NCBI GenBank assembly: GCA_946478935.1
Contig: CAMLEL010000171.1
Coordinates: 1-5,884, forward strand
Length of the DNA stretch: 5,884 bases
Reading direction: 5' to 3'
Source: an uncultured Armatimonadota bacterium
GTDB taxonomy: Bacteria > Armatimonadota > Fimbriimonadia > Fimbriimonadales > Fimbriimonadaceae
The translations under genes were made by a program, and so were the position numbers. Shown here piece by piece: positions 1 through 4,878 of the stretch. Position 1 is the stretch's first letter; each line of letters opens with the position of its first letter. Below the pieces are notes generated by a model that was not told the origin of the DNA, did not search any database, and worked only from the letters and a program-made list of their open reading frames with translations.

Positions 1-840
1 ACCACGCGCGGTCATGTCCTCGATGGCGAGCTCACTACAGGACATGATCGGTACGACTATGAACTGGAAGGCAAGCCTCCAGGATTGAAGGGGGCACCAC
101 CTGCGAAGGAGATCCTGATCGTGGTTCACGGACTGAACAACACTGCCGAGAAGGCGCGAAACCGGTTTGCGCTCGCCCGCGAGTCCCTCCAGCATAACCA
201 CTATTCAGGTGTGGTCATCGGTTTCTCGTGGGATGGATCAACCAACTGGGACCCGTTCGGCGCCACGGGTTACCGCATTGCCAAACACAACGCGATGGGA
301 ACAGCGCCGAAGCTCGCTGCTTTTGTATCCGATCTCATAGGGGCGAATCCGGATTCAAGAATCCGAGTTTTGGGTTATTCGATGGGCGCAAGGCTTGTCT
401 GCGAATCTATCCACGTCCTTGCCACTGACCCTCGATTTGCCAAGGATCCAGCGCGATACGAATCGGTTCACCTCGTCGGAGCAGCTTTGGACGATGAGCA
501 TCTGCAAGTGGATGAAAGATATGGGCGTCCAATCGAGCAGAGAGTGGGCCGTTTCTTTAACTATTACAGCCCAAAAGACAGCAAGCTGGGCAAATTCTAC
601 AAACCCTTGGAAGCGGACCGAGCGGTCGGGCGCTCAGACCTCGAAGAGCCGGAAATGGCGCCAAGGAACTATCGCTCCCACGATGTATCGGCAGAGTTGC
701 TGGAAGTAGATGGGTCAGGCGCCCCAATCTCGAACGGAGATCGGGGCCGGAATCATTCCGCCTATTTGGGAATCCGTGACAATTTCGGCAAATGGCGAGA
801 CGATGGCGCAATGGACGTCCTGATTCGGGACATTCGCTGA
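1..840 (+). CDS. Alpha/beta hydrolase, 5'-partial
   Basis: This is the C-terminal part of a serine hydrolase of the alpha/beta fold; its substrate is unknown. The frame is open from base 1 and has no ATG, GTG or TTG before a TTG at 85, where AGGA abuts the codon too closely to act as a ribosome site. The residues encoded before 85 (GHVLDGELTTGHDRYDYELEG) read like real protein, so the start is probably off the left edge. Numbered from codon 85, the oxyanion-loop HG is at 15-16, FSWD at 47-50 and the nucleophile elbow GYSMG at 97-101 (Ser99). The likely catalytic acid is Asp165 in YSPKD and the likely catalytic His is 224 in NHSAY. Elbow, acid and histidine come in the usual order, so the enzyme should be active. 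There is no signal peptide or membrane segment in the visible part, which suggests a cytosolic enzyme. Stop-to-start spacing to the next gene is 23 bases, but that gene seems to have its own promoter. The fold is secure; the specific function is not assigned. Confidence 0.8.
   Translation, partial: TTRGHVLDGELTTGHDRYDYELEGKPPGLKGAPPAKEILIVVHGLNNTAEKARNRFALARESLQHNHYSGVVIGFSWDGSTNWDPFGATGYRIAKHNAMGTAPKLAAFVSDLIGANPDSRIRVLGYSMGARLVCESIHVLATDPRFAKDPARYESVHLVGAALDDEHLQVDERYGRPIEQRVGRFFNYYSPKDSKLGKFYKPLEADRAVGRSDLEEPEMAPRNYRSHDVSAELLEVDGSGAPISNGDRGRNHSAYLGIRDNFGKWRDDGAMDVLIRDIR
12..47. repeat. 9-bp perfect inverted repeat, 18-base spacer
   Basis: TCATGTCCT at 12-20 is the exact reverse complement of AGGACATGA at 39-47. 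The pairing can be extended outward by a G-T and two more pairs (9-11 with 48-50). It lies within what I take to be coding sequence of the hydrolase. It may be a chance product of codons, or an operator-like site if translation really starts at 85. Confidence 0.35.
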
Positions 841-850
841 CTCCATCAGC

Positions 851-856
851 TAGTAT
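851..856 (+). promoter_or_regulatory. Putative -10 box (TAGTAT) for a leaderless namZ-like mRNA
   Basis: TAGTAT fits the TANNNT form of a sigma-70-type -10 element. It ends 7 bases before the ATG at 864, so transcription would begin at or next to the start codon. No Shine-Dalgarno sequence precedes that ATG, which fits leaderless translation. No convincing -35 hexamer is visible. The same arrangement appears before the genes at 4549 and 5800. Confidence 0.4.
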
Positions 857-863
857 CAATTCG

Positions 864-2117
864 ATGTCCGTACTGACCGGCCTGGACCAACTGCGCGCCG
901 AGGAATTTAGCCGTTTGCGGGGGAAATCGATCGGTCTTCTGTGCAATCAAGCATCGATCGATCGTGAGTTAAACCATATTCTTGACTTGGCCGAGGTAGC
1001 GACTCGAAATGGAGTTTTCAACCTAGCTACCATTTTCGGACCGCAACATGGCTTGTTTGGTCACACGCAGGACAACATGATCGAGTGGGAAGGGGGCAAC
1101 GACGGTCGAACGGGCGTCGCGGTCCATTCCCTCTATGGCGAACACCGTGAGCCAACGCCCGAGATGCTTCGCGGGATCGATTGCCTGGTGGTCGATCTTC
1201 CCGACATCGGATCCCGCTACTATACGTTTGCCTGGACGATGGCGCTCTGCATGAGGGTATGTGAGGCAGCCGGCATTCCGGTCATGGTATTGGACCGGCC
1301 GAATCCAATTTGCGGCGAGCAAGTCGAAGGGCCAGTTTTGGAAGAACGCTTTTCTTCCTTCGTTGGTGAATACCCTGTGCCAACCCGGCACGGTCTAACA
1401 ATTGGTGAATTGGCAACGCATCTGAGTCAATCGCACTTTCCGAAACTTCAGCTCGAAGTCGTACCGTTGGCGGGCTGGCAGCGATCGATGTATTTCGATA
1501 GAACAGATCTTCCCTGGGCGATGCCTTCGCCAAACATGCCGACTTTGGATACGGCGATCGTCTATCCAGGAGCCTGCCTCTTGGAGGCGACAAACCTCAG
1601 CGAAGGGCGCGGCACCACAAGACCGTTCGAGATCTTTGGCGCGCCGTACCTAGACTCGTGGCGATTCACGGATGGCCTGAACGCACTTGGTCTCAATGGT
1701 TGCAGGTTCCGACCCGTCCCGTTTCAACCTACCTTTAACAAGCACGCTGGGAAGCTCTGTGGCGGAAGTCAGCTTCATGTCATTTTACGAGAGTCGTTTG
1801 AGCCGGTGCTCGCCTATGTCGGAATCATGCAGGAAGTCATTCGTCAATCGGGTTTCCAAGATTCATCCCAGTTGGCGGCCGAAGCCGTTTTTTCGACGCA
1901 GTCTCCCGAAGTCGATTTGCCCGGGTTCGCTTGGAAGCTTCCACCCTATGAATACGTGCACGATCGGAGGCCGATCGACATCCTCGCGGGCAACTCCTGG
2001 CTGGCAACCGCTGTCACGGAACTGCAACCGTTGGCGGACGTGAGAGACCGTATGGCCGCCGAATCAGATGGCTTTGATTCGCTTCGAAAGGAAGCCTTTC
2101 TTTACACTGAGCGGTAA
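864..2117 (+). CDS. DUF1343 / NamZ-like exo-beta-N-acetylmuramidase (GH171 family)
   Basis: 417 residues, the usual length for the DUF1343 family. Its characterised member, Bacillus subtilis NamZ (YbbC), removes terminal MurNAc from peptidoglycan fragments. Family landmarks in order: GLLCNQAS at 24-31, FGPQHGLFG at 58-66, VYSLYG-like VHSLYG at 87-92, VVDLPDIGSRYYTF at 109-122, LDRPNPICG at 143-151 followed by EGPVL, PTRHGLTIGE at 173-182, PSPNMPTLDT at 221-230, YPG at 234-236 and TNLSEGRGTTRPFE at 243-256. I chose ATG 864 because the protein then begins directly with the family's N-terminal strand and because of the -10 box just upstream; the in-frame start at 792 would add 24 residues overlapping the previous gene. 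Two oddities: no signal peptide, although the Bacillus protein is secreted, and Gln61 where many homologues have Glu (PEHG). It could be a cytosolic muropeptide-recycling enzyme or a subfamily with altered chemistry. Family assignment is firm; activity is inferred. Confidence 0.88.
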   Translation: MSVLTGLDQLRAEEFSRLRGKSIGLLCNQASIDRELNHILDLAEVATRNGVFNLATIFGPQHGLFGHTQDNMIEWEGGNDGRTGVAVHSLYGEHREPTPEMLRGIDCLVVDLPDIGSRYYTFAWTMALCMRVCEAAGIPVMVLDRPNPICGEQVEGPVLEERFSSFVGEYPVPTRHGLTIGELATHLSQSHFPKLQLEVVPLAGWQRSMYFDRTDLPWAMPSPNMPTLDTAIVYPGACLLEATNLSEGRGTTRPFEIFGAPYLDSWRFTDGLNALGLNGCRFRPVPFQPTFNKHAGKLCGGSQLHVILRESFEPVLAYVGIMQEVIRQSGFQDSSQLAAEAVFSTQSPEVDLPGFAWKLPPYEYVHDRRPIDILAGNSWLATAVTELQPLADVRDRMAAESDGFDSLRKEAFLYTER

Positions 2118-2141
2118 TTGCCGCGAACTTCTAAAAAAACA

Positions 2142-2173
2142 TTAACCTGACGTTAGCAAAGTGCGAGAATAAT
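2142..2173 (+). promoter_or_regulatory. Candidate promoter of pseudopilin 1
   Basis: AATAAT at 2168-2173 matches the -10 consensus at 5 of 6 positions. Possible -35 elements are TTAACC at 2142-2147 (20-base spacer) and CTGACG at 2147-2152 (15-base spacer); neither spacing is ideal. Transcription would start near 2180 and give a leader of about 60 bases carrying two small hairpins and a strong ribosome-binding site. Confidence 0.35.
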
Positions 2174-2183
2174 GTTCTCAGAT

Positions 2184-2222
2184 GGGTGGAATTGGGCCAC
2201 CCGACCGGTGCAACGAAGCGCC
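2184..2222 (+). promoter_or_regulatory. Two small hairpins in the pseudopilin 1 leader
   Basis: GGGTGG (2184-2189) pairs with CCACCC (2197-2202) around a 7-base loop. GGTGC (2207-2211) pairs with GCGCC (2218-2222), with one G-U, around AACGAA. No U run follows either, so they are not terminators. They would lie at the very 5' end of the predicted mRNA, just before the ribosome-binding site, where they could stabilise the message or modulate translation. I matched them to no known riboswitch. Confidence 0.3.
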
Positions 2223-2226
2223 ATAG

Positions 2227-2232
2227 AGGAGG
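2227..2232 (+). promoter_or_regulatory. Strong Shine-Dalgarno site that fixes a TTG start
   Basis: A perfect AGGAGG lies 7 bases before TTG 2240. This favours TTG 2240 over the in-frame GTG at 2186, which has no comparable site and would add 18 residues before the prepilin leader. Confidence 0.8.
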
Positions 2233-2239
2233 ACTTTTC

Positions 2240-2335
2240 TTGAAACGTGCGTTTACCCTTATTGAACTGCTCGTCGTGATTGCGATTATCGCGATCCTGG
2301 CAGCCATCCTATTCCCCGTTTTTGCCCAGGCAAAA
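2240..2335 (+). repeat. Conserved pilin N-terminal segment, copy 1 (see 3625-3720)
   Basis: These 32 codons encode exactly the same peptide as bases 3625-3720. I count 18 base differences in 96, all synonymous third positions (about 81% identity). The protein sequences diverge soon after, so this is a retained secretion/assembly module and not a recent duplication. Confidence 0.9.
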
Positions 2336-3223
2336 GCCGCGGCAAAAAAGACCGTATCGATCAGCAATGCCAAGCAAATTGGTCTGGGCATCCTGCTCTA
2401 CACGGCGGACTACGACGACACCTATCCCCGGAACGACGACTGCATCGCCAATTCATCCCTGAATCCAGCGTTGCGGAACAGTCCGTTCAACCCTACGGGA
2501 GTTGGGTGCACCTCCCCGGGATTCTACAACCGTGTGAATGCGTTCGCTTGGCAGAAGTGGGTGCTCCCATACATCAAAAACGTGGACTTGTTTGAGCACC
2601 CTATGCGCCAGAAGCTGAATACGGGCACAGCACCTAACCGGCAGTGGTCAGACAGCGGGCAGATTGTTGGCGGATTCGCGTTGAACACCGCGATCACTGG
2701 CCAGCTCGACACCTACAACCGATCGGCAACCTTTTCCCGTCAGGTTAGAAACAGTTGGCTTGGAGGCACGACGACTTCGATCCCGTCTCCTTCCGAGGCA
2801 ATGATCGTAGCGGAGATTCCAAACGCAAACGTCCCGATGATCCCGGGCGGTTCCGTGGATTCTCAGGGAGTCACTCCTACCGTCACGATCTATCCGCCCG
2901 CCATTCGAGAGTTTTGGCGGTACAAGCTGATGAAGGGCAGCGTGACGGATTGTATCAACGGTACGAGCGGAACGGAGCCCGACGGCTCGAAGATTCCTTC
3001 GGGTGGCGTCACCTGCTCGTTCACGGATGGCAGCGCAAAGTTCATGCCCGCTGGTCGATTCCTTTCGCGGACTCCTTCAAAGTTGGAATACTTGGGCGTT
3101 AGCGGCGGACCGGCCACCGGCTGGACCTTCCAGAACGACTGCGTCTTTCTGAGCAGCGGGAACCTGGGATTCATTCAACCAAACACGAACATCAACTACC
3201 CCATGTGGGGCCTGGGATCGTGA
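2240..3223 (+). CDS. Prepilin-like protein (type IV pilin/pseudopilin N-terminus), pseudopilin 1
   Basis: 327 residues. The N-terminus has a short basic leader (MKRA), then FTLIE and a hydrophobic helix to about residue 28, the class III signal cut and methylated by prepilin peptidase. The likely cut is after Ala4, so the mature protein starts with Phe and has Glu at +5. After the helix comes a pilin-like stretch (SNAKQIGLGILLYTADYDD, 42-60), then a large, probably extracytoplasmic domain with five cysteines (68, 90, 238, 259, 301). Near the C-terminus, FTDG (261-264) corresponds to the H-X9-DG motif of this family, but Pro253 occupies the His position. TTG start chosen from the AGGAGG site. 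The stop codon overlaps the next gene's GTG. Such proteins are very numerous in Armatimonadota; whether this one builds a pilus, serves secretion or is a surface protein cannot be told from sequence. Confidence 0.88.
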   Translation: MKRAFTLIELLVVIAIIAILAAILFPVFAQAKAAAKKTVSISNAKQIGLGILLYTADYDDTYPRNDDCIANSSLNPALRNSPFNPTGVGCTSPGFYNRVNAFAWQKWVLPYIKNVDLFEHPMRQKLNTGTAPNRQWSDSGQIVGGFALNTAITGQLDTYNRSATFSRQVRNSWLGGTTTSIPSPSEAMIVAEIPNANVPMIPGGSVDSQGVTPTVTIYPPAIREFWRYKLMKGSVTDCINGTSGTEPDGSKIPSGGVTCSFTDGSAKFMPAGRFLSRTPSKLEYLGVSGGPATGWTFQNDCVFLSSGNLGFIQPNTNINYPMWGLGS

Positions 3224-3420
3224 AGTACATGGTTGGATTCTTCGCTGCGGCAGCGATACTCGGCGGTTGCACTGACTCGGAAGTGTCTGCGGCGGACGTT
3301 GAGAAGAATCAAATCGAATTCTCCCAGGACTCGTACGAGAAGGCGATGATCAAATCTGGACGCGGAAAAGAGCTCGAAGAAGAAAAAAAGCGAAACGAGG
3401 CGTATAAACAGGGGAATTGA
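3220..3420 (+). CDS. Small lipoprotein coupled to pseudopilin 1
   Basis: 66 residues, of no family I recognise. The N-terminus is a lipoprotein signal: a basic start (Lys2), a hydrophobic stretch VGFFAAAAIL (5-14) and the lipobox LGGC at 14-17, so Cys17 should be lipidated and the mature protein would be 50 residues. The mature part is polar, with a highly charged, probably helical segment (about 48-62, GRGKELEEEKKRNEA) and no other cysteine. The start chosen is GTG 3220, which overlaps the upstream TGA in a GTGA arrangement typical of translational coupling; GTG 3205 and ATG 3229 are alternatives. The ribosome-binding site is poor (GGGA at 3214-3217), which also fits coupling. It is therefore probably made in step with pseudopilin 1 and may help anchor or assemble it; that role is inference from position only. 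It is followed by a terminator-like hairpin. Confidence 0.72.
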   Translation: MKYMVGFFAAAAILGGCTDSEVSAADVEKNQIEFSQDSYEKAMIKSGRGKELEEEKKRNEAYKQGN

Positions 3421-3428
3421 TTCAAAAC

Positions 3429-3457
3429 GGCCAGGGCCAGATAGGTCCCTGGCCAAA
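3429..3457 (+). terminator. Hairpin after the lipoprotein gene, possible terminator
   Basis: GGCCAGGG (3429-3436) pairs perfectly with CCCTGGCC (3447-3454) around a 10-base loop. Only AAATTT follows, so the U tract is weak. It begins 8 bases after the lipoprotein stop. It is either a weak intrinsic terminator or a 3'-end stabiliser. Confidence 0.5.
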
Positions 3458-3492
3458 TTTGGAACAATTCGAAACCAGAAACCATCATTATT

Positions 3493-3533
3493 GCGGGCAT
3501 TCGGAAAGTGGCATTTTGCGGCCCGAATGTTGC
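3493..3533 (+). promoter_or_regulatory. Stem-loop in the region before pseudopilin 2
   Basis: CATTCGG (3498-3504) pairs with CCGAATG (3523-3529) around an 18-base loop. The stem can be extended, with one bulge and two G-U pairs, to 3493-3496 with 3530-3533. The downstream TTGC (3530-3533) could pair instead with GCAA at 3549-3552, so alternative folds are possible upstream of the terminator-like hairpin at 3561-3586. The rest of 3458-3560 holds no gene or clear promoter; TTGGAA at 3459-3464 has no well-placed -10. Confidence 0.35.
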
Positions 3534-3560
3534 ACAATCTCGTCAAGCAGCAATGATTTG

Positions 3561-3586
3561 GCGATCCCAGTGGGGTCGCTTTTCTT
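3561..3586 (+). terminator. Terminator-like hairpin in the leader of pseudopilin 2 (possible attenuator)
   Basis: GCGATCCC (3561-3568) pairs with GGGGTCGC (3572-3579) over 8 pairs including one G-U, with the 3-base loop AGT, and TTTTCTT follows directly. This is a good intrinsic terminator shape, yet it lies only 38 bases before the pseudopilin 2 start, and I see no promoter in that gap. It either ends transcription from upstream or acts as an attenuator for pseudopilin 2. Confidence 0.6.
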
Positions 3587-3624
3587 ATGCCAATCCCCAA
3601 ATCCTACGGAGCACACAAAACACT

Positions 3625-3720
3625 TTGAAGCGAGCCTTTACTCTCATCGAGCTTCTCGTCGTGATCGCAATTATCGCGATCCTCGCGGCCATCCTCTTCC
3701 CAGTTTTCGCCCAAGCCAAG
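3625..3720 (+). repeat. Conserved pilin N-terminal segment, copy 2 (see 2240-2335)
   Basis: Encodes the same 32 residues as 2240-2335, with 18 synonymous differences and no replacement change. Both copies start with TTG. Confidence 0.9.
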
Positions 3721-4461
3721 CTTTCGGCGAAGAAGTCTGCCGGACTCTCGCAGGTCAAGCAGATTGGAACGGCCTCCCAGATCTACCTCGCCGACTACGA
3801 TGACGTGTATTTCCCATACCGCGTCAACGGCACCAACCCGCATTACACCAAGACGGTCGCAGCACGGGGTGCAGCTTTTGCGGACAGCGTCTTCGGCGCG
3901 AATGCCCGCACCCGAGTCTTCTTCAACCAGCTTCTCGATCCCTACGTGAAGAACGATGACATCTGGAAGGCTCCAACCAATCCGATCGCTTGGGTCGGTT
4001 ACGATCCGACCGGTCAGTCCACCGACACGGCTGCCTTCCAGAGCTATGGCGGCCAGAACTCCTACGGCGTGAACAACTACATGTTTGTTCCGGTTGGCGC
4101 TCCTCCTTCAGCAACATCGATCGAAGACGTCTCCAACACGTTGATGATCGTGGATGCCAGCTACTACAATGTGCTCCCGCGCAACGTGTGCCGTTTGATG
4201 GGTCAGACGTTCGATCCGACCACCAGCACGTACCCGTTCTATTGGAAGAGCCTTGGCAACTCCACCTACTTCCGACCGGGCGGACCTCCGACCGACGCGG
4301 AAGCCGAGAAGCTCATTCAGGCCCGATACAGCGGCCAATTGAACGTGGTCCGCGCTGACACCAGCACGAAGACCTTCGATTGGAAGAAAGTTGTGAACGA
4401 GGCTCCTTCCCTCACCAAGAAGGATTCCATGTGGGATCCATTCAAGGTCGGCTGCCAGTAA
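3625..4461 (+). CDS. Prepilin-like protein (type IV pilin/pseudopilin N-terminus), pseudopilin 2
   Basis: 278 residues. The first 32 are identical to pseudopilin 1: leader MKRA, prepilin peptidase site before FTLIE, and a hydrophobic helix to about residue 28. Next come SQVKQIGTASQIYLADYDD (42-60) and a domain rich in Tyr, Asn and Pro, with only two cysteines (189, 277). Towards the C-terminus Tyr235, nine residues, then Asp245-Thr246 line up with the H-X9-DG motif, so both His and Gly have changed. The start chosen is TTG 3625, in the same place as in pseudopilin 1; the ATG at 3508 is in frame but would put 39 residues ahead of the leader and run through the hairpin at 3561-3586. The ribosome-binding site is weak and distant (CGGAG at 3607-3611, 13 bases away). 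The gene ends in a strong terminator. Probably an inner-membrane-anchored or assembled surface protein; the specific function is unknown. Confidence 0.86.
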   Translation: MKRAFTLIELLVVIAIIAILAAILFPVFAQAKLSAKKSAGLSQVKQIGTASQIYLADYDDVYFPYRVNGTNPHYTKTVAARGAAFADSVFGANARTRVFFNQLLDPYVKNDDIWKAPTNPIAWVGYDPTGQSTDTAAFQSYGGQNSYGVNNYMFVPVGAPPSATSIEDVSNTLMIVDASYYNVLPRNVCRLMGQTFDPTTSTYPFYWKSLGNSTYFRPGGPPTDAEAEKLIQARYSGQLNVVRADTSTKTFDWKKVVNEAPSLTKKDSMWDPFKVGCQ

Positions 4462-4473
4462 GCTGAACTCAAC

Positions 4474-4509
4474 AAGCCCCGGAGCCATGCTCCGGGGCTT
4501 TTCTTTTTT
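4474..4509 (+). terminator. Strong intrinsic terminator after pseudopilin 2
   Basis: AAGCCCCGGAGC (4474-4485) and GCTCCGGGGCTT (4489-4500) form a perfect 12-bp stem with the 3-base loop CAT, followed by TTCTTTTTT. It begins 12 bases after the stop and separates the pilin module from darA-holB. Confidence 0.95.
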
Positions 4510-4536
4510 GCGACCGAGTGAAATCCTCAGGTTCGC

Positions 4537-4542
4537 TATAAT
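4537..4542 (+). promoter_or_regulatory. Consensus -10 box (TATAAT) for a leaderless darA mRNA
   Basis: A perfect TATAAT ends 6 bases before GTG 4549, so the expected transcription start falls on or beside the start codon. It lies just downstream of a strong terminator, so darA-holB needs its own promoter here. No clear -35 is visible at the usual distance. AAGG at 4544-4547 is too close to the start to work as a Shine-Dalgarno site. Confidence 0.6.
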
Positions 4543-4548
4543 CAAGGT

Positions 4549-4878
4549 GTGAAGCTGGTCGTGTGCATCGTCCACAATCGGGACAAGAATAAGATCACGG
4601 ACGAGTTGGTCAAAGCCGGATTCAAGTTCACCATCATCGGCTCCACCGGTGGATTTCTTCGGGAAGGAAACACCACGTTCTTGATTGGCGTGGATGAGGC
4701 CGACTTGCCCACGCTGAAGAAAGTCATCGGGCAGAACTGCCAATCCCGCGAACAGCTCGTCAACGTCATGCCTTTTGAGGCTGCCCCGCCCGGAGCATTC
4801 ATCCCCAGTCCCGTGAAGGTTCCAGTGGGCGGTGCGGTTGTGTTTGTTCTCGACGTGGAGAATTTTGAGCGATTCTGA
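4549..4878 (+). CDS. darA: Cyclic-di-AMP receptor, PII-like (DarA/PstA, DUF970)
   Basis: 109 residues, the full length for this family of trimeric, cytosolic PII-like proteins that bind c-di-AMP (PstA of Staphylococcus and Listeria, DarA/YaaQ of Bacillus). It begins with a PII-type first strand (MKLVVCIVHN), continues through helix 1 to the ligand-binding signature TGGFLREGNTTFL at 33-45, then CQSREQL at 64-70, and ends with IPSPVKVPVGGAVVFVLDV (85-103). All match the PstA pattern, including the Gly-Asn-Thr-Thr loop and the C-terminal strand that lines the nucleotide pocket. The GTG start is set by alignment with the family N-terminus and by the -10 box 6 bases upstream. The gene overlaps holB by 14 bases. 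In Firmicutes the same gene lies close to holB. Partner and output are unknown for the family; c-di-AMP generally concerns potassium/osmotic balance and the cell wall. Confidence 0.92.
   Translation: MKLVVCIVHNRDKNKITDELVKAGFKFTIIGSTGGFLREGNTTFLIGVDEADLPTLKKVIGQNCQSREQLVNVMPFEAAPPGAFIPSPVKVPVGGAVVFVLDVENFERF
4857..4861 (+). promoter_or_regulatory. Ribosome-binding site for holB inside darA
   Basis: GGAGA sits 3 bases before TTG 4865, a short spacing but the best site in the region. It supports TTG 4865 over GTG 4832 and suggests translation coupled to the end of darA. Confidence 0.5.

Noticed and set aside
792..863. Upstream start for the namZ-like gene
   Set aside because: It would overlap the hydrolase by 49 bases and add 24 residues that match nothing in the family; ATG 864 fits the family N-terminus and the -10 box.
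557..946. A 129-codon minus-strand frame across the hydrolase/namZ-like junction
   Set aside because: Its translation has no recognisable features and it is opposite two well-supported genes.
953..964. Tandem ATCG repeat (ATCGATCGATCG)
   Set aside because: Only three units inside conserved coding sequence; no sign of a repeat array or functional site.
2111..2124. GCGGT-AATT-GCCGC hairpin after the namZ-like gene as a terminator
   Set aside because: Only five pairs including a G-U, and it is followed by an A-rich tract, not T-rich, on the + strand.
3508..3624. Upstream ATG for pseudopilin 2
   Set aside because: It would put 39 residues before a prepilin leader that is normally very short, and would make the terminator-like hairpin coding. 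Pseudopilin 1 starts at the equivalent TTG.
3458..3624. Known c-di-GMP (GEMM) riboswitch before pseudopilin 2
   Set aside because: Pilin genes are typical targets, so I looked for the conserved core, but the expected sequence blocks are absent.
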